Part shown: in pieces, positions 1 to 8,161 of the stretch
Numbering within the stretch: position 1 is the first letter of the stretch
Layout: every line of letters starts with the position of its first letter
From: Christensenella sp964438705
Lineage (GTDB): Bacteria; Bacillota; Clostridia; Christensenellales; Christensenellaceae
NCBI GenBank assembly: GCA_964438705.1
Contig: CAYTKQ010000006.1
Span: 76,791 to 140,790, forward strand
Length of the DNA stretch: 64,000 nt
Direction: 5' to 3'
Position numbers and translations under genes: made by a program
Notes under the pieces: model-generated
What the model was told of the DNA's origin: nothing
What the model saw: only the letters and a program-made list of their open reading frames with translations
The model's database searches: none

Positions 1-408
1 TGCCACGAGGCACAAAAAGGGCGGCTTGAGCGCAGGGTGACAAACATAATTCGCGCAAATATGCCCCGCGATGTGATGCACGGGTACAAGCGGCTTTTTC
101 AAAACATACGCAAGCCCCTTTGCGTAAGCTACGCCCGTTAAAAGCGCGCCCACAAGCCCCGGCCCGTTCGTCACGGCGATCGCGTCCACGCCGTCCCATC
201 CGCCGATGCCCGATATTGCCGCCTCCACCACCTGCGGCAGCTTTTTGACGTGGTTGCGCGAGGCGATCTCGGGCACCACCCCGCCGAATTCCTTGTGGAT
301 GTCGATCTGCGAATAAAGCGCCTGCGAAAGCACCCTCCTGCCGTCCTCTACGACCGCCGCCGCCGTCTCGTCGCACGACGTTTCAATTGCCAGCATCTTA
401 ATTCCCAT
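1..408 (-). CDS. tsaD: tRNA N6-adenosine threonylcarbamoyltransferase TsaD, N-terminal part (runs off window)
   Basis: Partial: only the first 136 residues are in the window, the rest lies beyond base 1. TsaD is the cytoplasmic ASKHA-fold enzyme that transfers threonylcarbamoyl to A37 of ANN-decoding tRNAs with TsaB/TsaE. Seen: the start MGIKMLAIETSCDE (the family's LAIETSCDET hallmark), the VVPEIASRNH segment and the HHIAGH metal-binding histidines near residue 110. The start codon at 408-406 lies inside the last codons of the upstream membrane-protein gene (11-base overlap), so translation is probably coupled. The reading frame stays open to the window edge. Family identity is secure; the C-terminal half cannot be judged. 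Confidence 0.93.
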   Translation of the reverse strand, partial: MGIKMLAIETSCDETAAAVVEDGRRVLSQALYSQIDIHKEFGGVVPEIASRNHVKKLPQVVEAAISGIGGWDGVDAIAVTNGPGLVGALLTGVAYAKGLAYVLKKPLVPVHHIAGHICANYVCHPALKPPFLCLVA

Positions 409-1102
409 GCTTTTTTATCCTTTGATAGCCGACCCCCGAAACAAGCGCCCCGCCCACCGCAATGGACAAGAACCACGCGAGGATGCGCCCCACCATATCC
501 GCAAAGAAATCCTGCTCAAACATACGGATCATGCGCGACTCAAGCGGATCGAGCATCCACAGGTCGTTGGTGAAAAACACGCGGTGGAAGCTGATCCAGA
601 AATTGTTAAAATCCACAGCCGCCCACATGCCGATCACCGCAAAAAAACCGAGCACAATGATCGTGCCCCAAAACCATCCCTGCAAAACGGGCGCAACTGC
701 GCGCTTTTTCTTCCACACAAAGCAGCCCGCGATCAGCGCGCCGCCCGCAGCAAATCCCACGGCCATAAACGTGATCGCGCCCCGATAAAGCGCCTTCACA
801 TCCACCATGTGATCCTTTTCGCGCTGCGAATAATACTCCGTCCCGTTTTCCATTTGCAGATCGAGCGAAGAAACGCCGTCCTGTAAATAATCGAGCAGCG
901 TATCGGTCGCCTGCTCCAATACCGGACCAGAAACGCCCACATACGCCGCCGTATCCATCTTCTGATATTCGTCTTTGTAAAAGGCCCTGTCGAACGCCAC
1001 GCACGCAATGCACGCGACCGCCGCCGCAAAAATCACCAGCGCCGCCCCAATGATCGCAAAAAACCGAATCCACCCCGCGCCGCGCGCGCCTTCTTCACTC
1101 AT
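398..1102 (-). CDS. TIGR01906-type integral membrane protein
   Basis: A 234-residue protein with about four hydrophobic segments (near residues 11-33, 115-135, 150-170 and 205-225) and a soluble loop after the first one. It resembles the uncharacterised TIGR01906 family of Clostridia membrane proteins; its function is unknown. I place the start at MSEEGARG rather than at an upstream in-frame start because this ATG overlaps the stop of the cyclase gene by four bases (ATGA), a usual operon junction. Its own stop overlaps the start of tsaD. Operon order is therefore cyclase, membrane protein, tsaD. Confidence 0.75.
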   Translation of the reverse strand: MSEEGARGAGWIRFFAIIGAALVIFAAAVACIACVAFDRAFYKDEYQKMDTAAYVGVSGPVLEQATDTLLDYLQDGVSSLDLQMENGTEYYSQREKDHMVDVKALYRGAITFMAVGFAAGGALIAGCFVWKKKRAVAPVLQGWFWGTIIVLGFFAVIGMWAAVDFNNFWISFHRVFFTNDLWMLDPLESRMIRMFEQDFFADMVGRILAWFLSIAVGGALVSGVGYQRIKKHGN

Positions 1103-1680
1103 TGCTCTCCGTCCCGCTCCTGAATCAGACATGCGCGGATGGGCGAGCCGTCCGTGTTGATCTTCAATGGAAGCGCACACAGAAAATAAGCTCCCGGCTC
1201 CGCCTTATGCAGATCGAGCGATTCCAGCACCACAATGCCTTCGCAAAGCAAAATCTTGTGCACCGCGTCGTTCCCGATCGATTGCGCGTCCGTTCCCACA
1301 AGGCATACGCCCGCGTCCACCAGCCGCTGCGCGCTCTGCTCGGAAAGCCGCGCCTCCGCGCCCTCCGTGCTCTTTAAAAGCAGCCGGCGCGTGCCCACCG
1401 GTATCTTGAGGTTCTTGCGCTCCACAAGAACTGCGTCGCCCACAAGCGTCGACAAAGGAATTTCCTTTGTCGTCTTTCCGCCCACCACCACATGCGCGGG
1501 CGCGTCGATGTGCGTGCCGCTGTGCGATCCCATCGTCAGCTTCGAAACCGCGTATCCATAATTTTCTACCGTGAAAAACTGCTCCAAACGCACATGCGGG
1601 TCACCCTCATACACCTGCGTATCACTGTTCAGCTCACGTGTGATATCGATAATCTTAATTTTAAACACCTCGTTTGTCAT
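1099..1680 (-). CDS. Cyclase family protein (kynurenine formamidase-like)
   Basis: 193 residues. The HSGTHIDAPAH motif (around residues 53-63) is the metal-binding signature of the cyclase/arylformamidase fold (PF04199); a second conserved GTDAQSIG segment is near residue 130. Members hydrolyse N-formylkynurenine or related amides, but others act on unrelated substrates and no kynurenine genes are nearby, so the substrate is open. First gene of an operon with the membrane protein and tsaD; it has a well-formed promoter upstream (1704-1732). Length is typical for the bacterial family. Confidence 0.85.
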   Translation of the reverse strand: MTNEVFKIKIIDITRELNSDTQVYEGDPHVRLEQFFTVENYGYAVSKLTMGSHSGTHIDAPAHVVVGGKTTKEIPLSTLVGDAVLVERKNLKIPVGTRRLLLKSTEGAEARLSEQSAQRLVDAGVCLVGTDAQSIGNDAVHKILLCEGIVVLESLDLHKAEPGAYFLCALPLKINTDGSPIRACLIQERDGEQ

Positions 1681-1703
1681 AGCCCCAACAATTCCGTACT
1701 CTT

Positions 1704-1732
1704 ATTATAGTGATTTTCATGTGCTTTTTCAA
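1704..1732 (-). promoter_or_regulatory. Sigma-A type promoter of the cyclase-tsaD operon
   Basis: Read on the minus strand: TTGAAA (1732-1727), a 17-base spacer and TATAAT (1709-1704), about 24 bases before the cyclase start codon. Seen directly; activity is inferred. Confidence 0.7.
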
Positions 1733-1869
1733 CCGTCGCCACAAATTATTCACAAATCCTGTTTTCATTTCCGTGATCAGGGTATTAATGAAAATGGATT
1801 GGGGGTTTCCTGTCCAAATACAATTGTCGCGCACAAATATGGCGCGGCTGATTTTACGGGGGTAAATCA

Positions 1870-2283
1870 ATGAAAAAAATTTTGAAGGTCTCTTTTATCT
1901 ACCTGCTTGCAGGGCTTGCGGCAGGCGTTTTTTTCCGCGAATTCACGAAGCTCAGCAATTTTGACGGAATCACGGCCCTTGGCACGGTGCACACGCACCT
2001 GCTCGTCCTCGGCATGATCGTTTTCCTGCTGATCGCCCTGTTCGATCACACACTCGGCATTTCGCAAAGCAAAAAATGGAAGCCCTTTTTGTGCGTTTAT
2101 AACATCGGCATCGTCATCGCCGCCGCAATGATGCTCACAAAAGGCGTTTTGCAGGTGCAGGGTCAGACGAGCACGGCCATGATCGCCGGCATCGCGGGGG
2201 TCGGGCACATTCTGATTGGCGTGGGCCTCATCCTGTTGTTCCTCATGCTGTTCGAGCGTGCCGATCAAAAAGCAAAGGCCTGA
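1870..2283 (+). CDS. DUF2871 family membrane protein
   Basis: 137 residues with four predicted membrane helices (near 5-25, 40-62, 75-95, 108-130). The HTHLLVLGM stretch in helix 2 carries two histidines, as in other DUF2871 proteins, which are of unknown function; the histidines hint at metal or haem contact but this is inference. Start ATG has a GGGGGT ribosome binding site. It is a single gene, divergent from the cyclase operon and convergent with the LRR protein gene, with a shared terminator between. Confidence 0.8.
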   Translation: MKKILKVSFIYLLAGLAAGVFFREFTKLSNFDGITALGTVHTHLLVLGMIVFLLIALFDHTLGISQSKKWKPFLCVYNIGIVIAAAMMLTKGVLQVQGQTSTAMIAGIAGVGHILIGVGLILLFLMLFERADQKAKA

Positions 2284-2310
2284 AAACAAATAACATTTTG
2301 CTCCAAACAA

Positions 2311-2349
2311 AAGGATTCAAGCGGCTCCCGCCGCTTGAATCCTTTTTCT
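2311..2349. terminator. Bidirectional rho-independent terminator
   Basis: Perfect 14-bp stem (2311-2324 with 2331-2344), 6-base loop, A-run on the left and T-run on the right. It lies between the convergent DUF2871 gene and LRR protein gene and can serve both. Confidence 0.85.
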
Positions 2350-2376
2350 GTTGTCTGACTTAGTTGGCAGGGCCGC

Positions 2377-4689
2377 TTATTCCGTCTTCTTTCTTTTGAT
2401 CATGACTGTTAATATCGTCGCCGCAGCAGCAGCAAGCAAAATCCACAAAGCAATGCTTGCGCCGTCCCCGGTCTTAGGGGCAGGCGTGGGGTTTGCGCTC
2501 GGTGTCGCCGTGGGCGCGGCCTCCTGCTGCACCGTAAACTGCACACTGCCCGCACGTTCCGCCGTGCCGTCCAAAAACTTCACTTCCAAGGTATATTTTC
2601 CGTCAGGCAGGGTCTGTAAAAATTCCTTGTAAAGCGTCACCATCACGCTGCCGCTCTCGGCTTTACCCAATATTCTGTCATAGCCCGGCCAGCCGCGCAG
2701 ATCACATGCCGTCGCACTTGTGGGCGTTTGCGTCAGTGTCACGCCGTTCAGTCGGATGTCCGCAAGGTTTTTATAGTCGCCCGCAAAGCCCTGCACAAAG
2801 TCCTTTTTCGTGTCGATAGGCTTGTTTGGGTCGGGCGTCGGCCCGATGGGGCCGTGATCCGGCGCCTGTTCCCACTGCGCATACAGCGTTGCGTCGGCGT
2901 CAAGTTTGGTACGTTGTTCGTCCGTGTAAGGCGTGCCGCCGCCGTTTGCCGCTGTGTTCCAGCCCGTAAAGTCGTATCCGGCTCTTATAAAGGCATTCTT
3001 TGTGATGGCTTGCTCCTTACCCTGCGTAAAGGTTTGGTTTTCCATGCTGCCGCTGCCGCCGTTCGCGTTGAAAGTAAGCGTGTAGATGGACTTCACCGTC
3101 ACGTTGGCGGATGTGGAACCGCTCACGCTGCCCAGCGTGATATTGCAGGTATAGCTTCCGCTGTCTGCGGGCGTTGCGCTTGCCTTGAAATAGGTGCGCC
3201 CTGTTTCGCCGGAAATCTCCGTTCCATCCTTCAGCCACTGATAAGAGACCACCGCCCCCGCATTCGGCGAAACAGCGAGAGAAAGCGTCTGCCCCTCATT
3301 TATATTCGCTCCCGCTATAGAAGGAGCGGCGGAGCCGGAGGGAAAGCCTCTCGAATCTGTATATGTGCCGCCTCCCTTAACCAACAGCATTAACGCGGAA
3401 ACACCCGCAAACGCATCATTTCCTATCGTTGGCTTGGATGCGGGCAGGGCGAGGGCTTTTAAGCCATCACAACTGGCAAAAGCACCTTCTCCCAGCGTCT
3501 GTACATTCGTTATATCCACTTCTTCCAGCAATTTACACCCTTGAAGAGCATACTCATCAATCGTATTGAGGTCGGAGGTGTCAACCAGGGAGGTCAACTT
3601 TTCGCAGTTGTAAAAAGAACCTGCTCCCAGCGACTTGATATTGCTCAAATCAATCTCTTTCAGTGATTTGCAGCCGGAAAATGCACCCGCCGGAATGGCT
3701 GTAAGATAATCAAATCCTGTGCCGCTTGCTATGGTGAGTGCTTCGCAGCCCCAAAAAGCCTGCTCTCCCAACGATTGCACATTGCTCAAATCCACCTGTT
3801 GCAGCTTTTTGCAGCCATTAAAAGCGAACGCTCCAATCGTGCTTAGGCTGGAAGTGTCTCCTGCTGAGGTCAACGCTTCGCAGCCATCCAAAGCACCCTC
3901 CCCAATCGACTCGACATGACTCAAATCCACCGCGCCCAGCGATTCGCAGCCGTTAAAAGCATTATTACCAATCGATGTGACACTCGAGGGCAGAATGATC
4001 GTTTGCAGCTTCACACGACCATTCACGTTGGCAAACGCGTTGTTCGGAATGGAGGTGTTGCTTGTGCCGCTCATGTCAAACGTTGTAAGCCCTGACAGAT
4101 TGGTGCGCATAAACAAAAAATCTTGATCGTTCAATATACCACGCTGCACGGTAATGCCAGTGATGACGCTGTAGTCGTAGGGCGCTTGCAGCTCGTTATT
4201 AACAGCCGATTGCAGAGTCCCCGCGTCCACATTGGGAAGCGTGATCTTGATGTCGCCGGGCGCCATCAGCCCAACCGCGAAGTCGTCGTTTTTAGGCGGT
4301 GCGCATTCCCCTTCATGCCCCATTGGCAGCGTGCAGCCCGCTTTCACATCACAGGGCACATTTGCCTCGCCGTCCTTTTTTGCGCACTGCTCACAGGTGT
4401 GCGTGCAGACCGCGCCGTCTATGGCATCGGCATAACCGCATTCGTCGTCATGTGCACAAACATAACCCTCTGCCGCACCTTTGGGCAGGCAAAGATAGCC
4501 GTCCTCTTGCATGTGTGCGCACGGCGTGGCAGGGATTGCCTCCACATAGCCGCAGCTTTCGTCGTGCGATGCGTGGCAGAGCAGCCCGCCCTCCGCAGAC
4601 GTGTCCTCCGCCCCGGCAAACACAGTGCCCGAAAACATCGTCAGCGCTACGCACAGCGCCAGAATCATGCAGAATGCCTTCTTTTTCAT
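2377..4689 (-). CDS. Cell-surface BspA-type leucine-rich repeat protein with sortase-like anchor
   Basis: 770 residues. Order of parts: signal peptide (1-25, MKKKAF... to VFAGA); a cysteine- and histidine-rich segment (about 35-130) made of C-H-x-C-GY units repeated about three times; BspA-type LRR_5 repeats (about 180-430, repeated phrases such as FNGCKKLQQVDLSNVQSLG); an Ig-like domain (about 450-530, YQWLKDG); a Listeria-Bacteroides repeat (about 535-605, LTFNANGGSG to LYAQWE); a C-terminal beta domain; then a Pro-rich spacer, APKTGD, a hydrophobic helix and the basic tail KRKKTE. APKTG is a variant LPXTG signal, so I infer sortase anchoring to the wall and a role in adhesion. No sortase gene is in the window. 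Alone in its transcription unit. Confidence 0.88.
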   Translation of the reverse strand: MKKKAFCMILALCVALTMFSGTVFAGAEDTSAEGGLLCHASHDESCGYVEAIPATPCAHMQEDGYLCLPKGAAEGYVCAHDDECGYADAIDGAVCTHTCEQCAKKDGEANVPCDVKAGCTLPMGHEGECAPPKNDDFAVGLMAPGDIKITLPNVDAGTLQSAVNNELQAPYDYSVITGITVQRGILNDQDFLFMRTNLSGLTTFDMSGTSNTSIPNNAFANVNGRVKLQTIILPSSVTSIGNNAFNGCESLGAVDLSHVESIGEGALDGCEALTSAGDTSSLSTIGAFAFNGCKKLQQVDLSNVQSLGEQAFWGCEALTIASGTGFDYLTAIPAGAFSGCKSLKEIDLSNIKSLGAGSFYNCEKLTSLVDTSDLNTIDEYALQGCKLLEEVDITNVQTLGEGAFASCDGLKALALPASKPTIGNDAFAGVSALMLLVKGGGTYTDSRGFPSGSAAPSIAGANINEGQTLSLAVSPNAGAVVSYQWLKDGTEISGETGRTYFKASATPADSGSYTCNITLGSVSGSTSANVTVKSIYTLTFNANGGSGSMENQTFTQGKEQAITKNAFIRAGYDFTGWNTAANGGGTPYTDEQRTKLDADATLYAQWEQAPDHGPIGPTPDPNKPIDTKKDFVQGFAGDYKNLADIRLNGVTLTQTPTSATACDLRGWPGYDRILGKAESGSVMVTLYKEFLQTLPDGKYTLEVKFLDGTAERAGSVQFTVQQEAAPTATPSANPTPAPKTGDGASIALWILLAAAAATILTVMIKRKKTE

Positions 4690-4760
4690 CTCTTCTTCTC
4701 CCTTAAAATGTCAAAGCGATCACTTCCGTCCGGCAGAAAGGCGGGTGCTTCAAGAGGTGT

Positions 4761-4788
4761 ATAATATGTCACAAAAAACGAATGTCCA
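4761..4788 (-). promoter_or_regulatory. Promoter of the LRR surface protein gene
   Basis: On the minus strand TGGACA (4788-4783), 16-base spacer, TATTAT (4766-4761). The remaining stretch 4789-4880 holds a short A/T-rich inverted repeat (acttttttg / aaaaaagt) and no gene that I can support. Confidence 0.55.
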
Positions 4789-4879
4789 TCCGACTTTTTT
4801 GGGCAAAAAAGTATGAGGCCCTTCATGCAAAACAAGGGCGGATATTTCCGTTCCCGCGCCCGTTTTCCCCTGTTTTATG

Positions 4880-4922
4880 GCAAATAGAAAAACGGCAAAA
4901 AGCGCGTTTGCTCTTTGCCGCA
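4880..4922 (-). terminator. Terminator of the mrp operon
   Basis: On the minus strand: CGGCAAAGAGC, a 6-base loop, GCTTTTTGCCG and then TTTTTCTATTT, 40 bases after the mrp stop. One mismatch-tolerant 11-bp stem followed by a T-run. Confidence 0.75.
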
Positions 4923-4961
4923 AAATTTTTTCAGCGTGTTTCCTCACATCGCGGTGACAGG

Positions 4962-5792
4962 CTACAGTTGCATCACGTGCTCCGCCGCCGCCTCAAGCCA
5001 TTCGCCCTTCACATCCGCGATGCTTCCCGCGTCCGCCGCGCGCGCGATCTCCGGGTCAAGCGGCACCCGCGCGAGCACCGGAAGCTCAAACTTCTCCGCG
5101 ATCTCCTCCGCGTGGCTGTCGCCAAATACGCTGATGCGCTTTGCGCAGTCCGGGCACTCCAAATAGCTCATATTCTCCACAATGCCCAACACCGGAATAT
5201 GCATCATATTTGCCATCTTCACCGCCTTGCCTACGATCATCGACACCAGCTCCTGCGGTGATGTCACCACGATGATCCCGTCGAGCGGGATGGACTGAAA
5301 CACGCTCAGCGGCACATCCCCCGTGCCCGGCGGCATATCCACAAACATCACGTCCACATCCGTCCAAATCACGTCCTTCCAAAACTGACTCACCGTCCCC
5401 GCGATCACAGGCCCGCGCCACACAACGGGGTCTGTTTCATCGGGCAGCAGCAAATTGATGGACATCAGCTGTATCCCGTCTTTGGTTTCCACAGGAAATA
5501 TCGTGTCCTCCGTTCCCCACGCTTTTTCACGCACGCCAAACATTTTGGGGATGGAAGGGCCCGTGATGTCCGCGTCCAAAATCGCCGTATGAAGCCCTCT
5601 GCGGCGCAGCAACACAGCCAGCATCGAGGTAACGAGGGATTTCCCCACGCCGCCCTTGCCGCTCACAATGCCGATCACCTTTTTGATGCTGCTCGACTCA
5701 TGCGGAGTTTCCAAAAAATCCTTCGGGTCATACGGGCGCGACCCGCACCCCGAAGAACAGCTTTCACAGTCATGCGTACAATTTTCACTCAT
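4962..5792 (-). CDS. Mrp/NBP35 (ApbC) family Fe-S cluster carrier ATPase
   Basis: 276 residues. Deviant Walker A GKGGVGKS (about residues 44-51), Walker B-type DADITGPS and FVDMPPGTGDV, and the paired cysteines LECPDC (about 208-213) that bridge a 4Fe-4S cluster in the dimer. The N-terminus has a further CxxxC..C pattern (CTHDCESCSSGCG) typical of the long Mrp/NBP35 forms. Cytoplasmic scaffold or carrier for Fe-S assembly; relevant in a genome with several Fe-S hydrogenase proteins. Its start overlaps the stop of the DUF1622 gene by four bases. Family call is firm; the exact client is unknown. Confidence 0.9.
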   Translation of the reverse strand: MSENCTHDCESCSSGCGSRPYDPKDFLETPHESSSIKKVIGIVSGKGGVGKSLVTSMLAVLLRRRGLHTAILDADITGPSIPKMFGVREKAWGTEDTIFPVETKDGIQLMSINLLLPDETDPVVWRGPVIAGTVSQFWKDVIWTDVDVMFVDMPPGTGDVPLSVFQSIPLDGIIVVTSPQELVSMIVGKAVKMANMMHIPVLGIVENMSYLECPDCAKRISVFGDSHAEEIAEKFELPVLARVPLDPEIARAADAGSIADVKGEWLEAAAEHVMQL

Positions 5793-6148
5793 TCCTTCTC
5801 TTCTCCTCGCAAATCGTCGGAAGCCTTGATCTCCTTATTCAAAAAGTATGAAATCACCGTGCGGATCACAACGATCGCCGCCAGACGTATAATATCCTCA
5901 AATGTAGGCTTAGCGATCGACTCAATGATGTCCGCGACAATCAATATTTCAAGGCTCAGCAGCACATACACGCCAAGGCCGTTTTTAATGCGCGTGATCG
6001 ACAAAAACCGTTCCCGTTTTCCGCTTTTGTGGAATTGCGCGGCAACAAAATCCTTCACACATAAAATAACGCCCCACACCAGTATCACGACCGAACAAAG
6101 ATAAAGCACAGTCGTGATGATCTCGAGATACGGTATAAACAATTCCAT
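5789..6148 (-). CDS. DUF1622 family membrane protein
   Basis: 119 residues, three hydrophobic segments (about 5-30, 55-75, 82-103) and a charged tail. Matches DUF1622 by its LYLCSVVILVWGV start and the RFLSITRIKNGLGVYVLLSLE core; function unknown. Co-transcribed with mrp through an ATGA overlap; nothing else in the context explains the link. Confidence 0.75.
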   Translation of the reverse strand: MELFIPYLEIITTVLYLCSVVILVWGVILCVKDFVAAQFHKSGKRERFLSITRIKNGLGVYVLLSLEILIVADIIESIAKPTFEDIIRLAAIVVIRTVISYFLNKEIKASDDLRGEEKE

Positions 6149-6216
6149 AACGCGCTCCTCTCACTGACAAATATGATGATCCATATTTACCCGCATTTTT
6201 CAAACGCAAAACACAA

Positions 6217-6239
6217 CAAGAGGGGGGACGCCCCTCTTG
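6217..6239 (-). terminator. Hairpin downstream of cysS operon
   Basis: 9-bp perfect stem (caagagggg 6217-6225 with cccctcttg 6231-6239) about 28 bases after the small membrane protein gene. The tail on the minus strand is only moderately T-rich, so termination is likely but not certain. Confidence 0.55.
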
Positions 6240-6267
6240 ACGTTTCATTGCTTATTTTGCCCGAAGC

Positions 6268-6612
6268 TCATTTTTTCGGAAGGCGTTTGCGCGGGTCCTT
6301 CAAATACTCCTTGAATTTCACGCGGAAGATGACGAAGTACGCCACCACGCAGCCGAGGATATAGATGATGCTGATGATGCTCCACACCGACATCGCCTTG
6401 TCCGGGCTCATATATTCGAGGATGGACAGCGCCAGCAGCGGCGCACCCGTGATCCAGCAAAAAAGCCGCAGCAGCTTGCGGTGCTCCGCCTGCATCTCCT
6501 CCGGATAGTCGTTCTCATAAGCCTTGCCCGACCCCTTGATCGCGTAGTACAGCAGGTACACCCCGATAAAGATGTCGAAAATGATCATAAAATTAAATGC
6601 GCCGTCTACCAT
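6268..6612 (-). CDS. Hypothetical membrane protein downstream of cysS
   Basis: 114 residues with three hydrophobic stretches (about 5-25, 46-66, 72-96) and a very basic C-terminus (DPRKRLPKK). I do not recognise the family. It begins 15 bases after the cysS stop and is probably cotranscribed. Confidence 0.65.
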   Translation of the reverse strand: MVDGAFNFMIIFDIFIGVYLLYYAIKGSGKAYENDYPEEMQAEHRKLLRLFCWITGAPLLALSILEYMSPDKAMSVWSIISIIYILGCVVAYFVIFRVKFKEYLKDPRKRLPKK

Positions 6613-6627
6613 TCTTCCATTCCCCCG

Positions 6628-8013
6628 TTAGATTTTATTGATTTTAACGCCGTCTGGCGTGTCTTTCAGTTCATAGCCCCGGCAAGCGATCTCGTCGCGC
6701 AAACGGTCTGCCTCCGCCCAGTTTTTCTCCGCGCGCGCGGCCTGGCGTTGCTCTGCCATATCCACAATGTCCTGCGGAACCGCCGCTTCCTCTTCCGGCT
6801 CGATGCCGAGCACGTCGAGAAGCGTATCCAACAGCGTGAGAGCCGCCTGCGCGTCCTCACGCCTGCCGCCCGCCGCAAACAGCGTGTTCACTTCCTTCAC
6901 GTATTCAAATATCCCGCCGATCGCGTCCGCCGTGTTCAGGTCGTCGTCCATCGCCTCGTTGAATTTTTCGCTCGCCGCCTCAATCACCGGTTTGATGTCC
7001 ACCGGCGTTTCCTTCGGGTGCTCCATCACAAATTTCAGATTGTCGCGGCAGTTTAAGATGCGGTCATAGGCCGTCTCACTCTGCGTAAGCAGATCGCCGG
7101 AAAAATTGATCGGGTTTGCGTAATGCGCACTCAGCATGAACAGGCGCACAGCGCTTCCCCTAAATTCCTTCAAAATGTCGCGCACCGTAAAAAAGTTCCC
7201 GGCGGATTTAGACATCTTTCTGTTGTCGATGTTGATGTAGCCGTTGTGCATCCAATAGTTCGCAAAGGGCTTGCCTGTGGCGGCCTCGCTCTGCGCGATC
7301 TCGTTTTCATGGTGCGGGAATTTCAAGTCCTGCCCGCCCCCGTGAATGTCGAGCGTGTCGCCCAAATACTTCATGCTCATCGCCGAACACTCGATGTGCC
7401 AGCCTGGCCGGCCCGGCCCCCACGGGCTGTCCCACGCGATCTCGCCTTCCTTCTTCGCCTTCCACAGCGCAAAATCCATGGGATTCTTCTTTTGCTCGTT
7501 CACGTCGATGCGCGCGCCAAGCTCCAGCTCGGAAAGGTCCTGCCCGGAGAGCTTGCCATATCCGGGGAAGCTCTGTGTGTCAAAATATACGTCGCCGTTT
7601 AGCTCATACGCATGCCCCTTGTCGATCAGCGTCTGCACAAGCCCTATGATCTCGTCAATGTGCTCCGTCGCCTTTGGGTGCATTGTCGCGGGACGGATGT
7701 TGAGCGCCGCCGCATCCTTGAAATATTCGTTGATGTAGCGTTCGCCGAGTTCCTTAACCGTCGTGCCTTCCTCCGCCGCCACGCGGATCATCTTGTCGTC
7801 CACGTCGGTAAAGTTCTGCACAAAATTCACTTTGTAGCCACGGTATTCCAAATATCTGCGGAGCGTGTCAAACACGATGAACGGACGCGCGTTTCCGATG
7901 TGAAAATAATTGTAGACCGTCGGCCCGCACGCGTAAATGTTGAACTGACCGGGTATCTGCGGATTCAGTTCCTCTTTTTTGCCCGTCATTGAGTTAAATA
8001 TCTTCAAAATCAA
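6628..8013 (-). CDS. cysS: Cysteine--tRNA ligase
   Basis: 461 residues, full length for bacterial CysRS. Class I signatures are present: HIGNARP (HIGH box, about residue 38-44) and KMSKS (about 266-270). Zinc ligands visible as Cys29 in ACGPTVYNY, the Cys in HIECSAMS, and His/Glu in HHENEIAQSE. Charges tRNA-Cys in the cytoplasm. A promoter lies directly upstream (8038-8066); no T-box leader fits in the short 5' region. Confidence 0.97.
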   Translation of the reverse strand: MILKIFNSMTGKKEELNPQIPGQFNIYACGPTVYNYFHIGNARPFIVFDTLRRYLEYRGYKVNFVQNFTDVDDKMIRVAAEEGTTVKELGERYINEYFKDAAALNIRPATMHPKATEHIDEIIGLVQTLIDKGHAYELNGDVYFDTQSFPGYGKLSGQDLSELELGARIDVNEQKKNPMDFALWKAKKEGEIAWDSPWGPGRPGWHIECSAMSMKYLGDTLDIHGGGQDLKFPHHENEIAQSEAATGKPFANYWMHNGYINIDNRKMSKSAGNFFTVRDILKEFRGSAVRLFMLSAHYANPINFSGDLLTQSETAYDRILNCRDNLKFVMEHPKETPVDIKPVIEAASEKFNEAMDDDLNTADAIGGIFEYVKEVNTLFAAGGRREDAQAALTLLDTLLDVLGIEPEEEAAVPQDIVDMAEQRQAARAEKNWAEADRLRDEIACRGYELKDTPDGVKINKI

Positions 8014-8037
8014 AACCTCTTTCCGTCATACCTGTTT

Positions 8038-8066
8038 ATTATAATATACGCGCGCCGAATGCACAA
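8038..8066 (-). promoter_or_regulatory. cysS promoter
   Basis: Minus strand TTGTGC (8066-8061), 17-base spacer, TATAAT (8043-8038), about 25 bases before the start codon. Confidence 0.6.
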
Positions 8067-8161
8067 GCGTAAAGTCATTTTAATGCATGGGATTCCGCCC
8101 TTCGATGCAGCCGCTTTCACAATGATTCATTTTGCAAATTGTTCATTGATTGATGCGATCC

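Noticed and set aside
3400..4000. Tandem DNA repeat or CRISPR-like array in the LRR gene
   Set aside because: The periodicity comes from degenerate LRR_5 protein repeats of about 23 residues; DNA copies are not identical and have no spacers.
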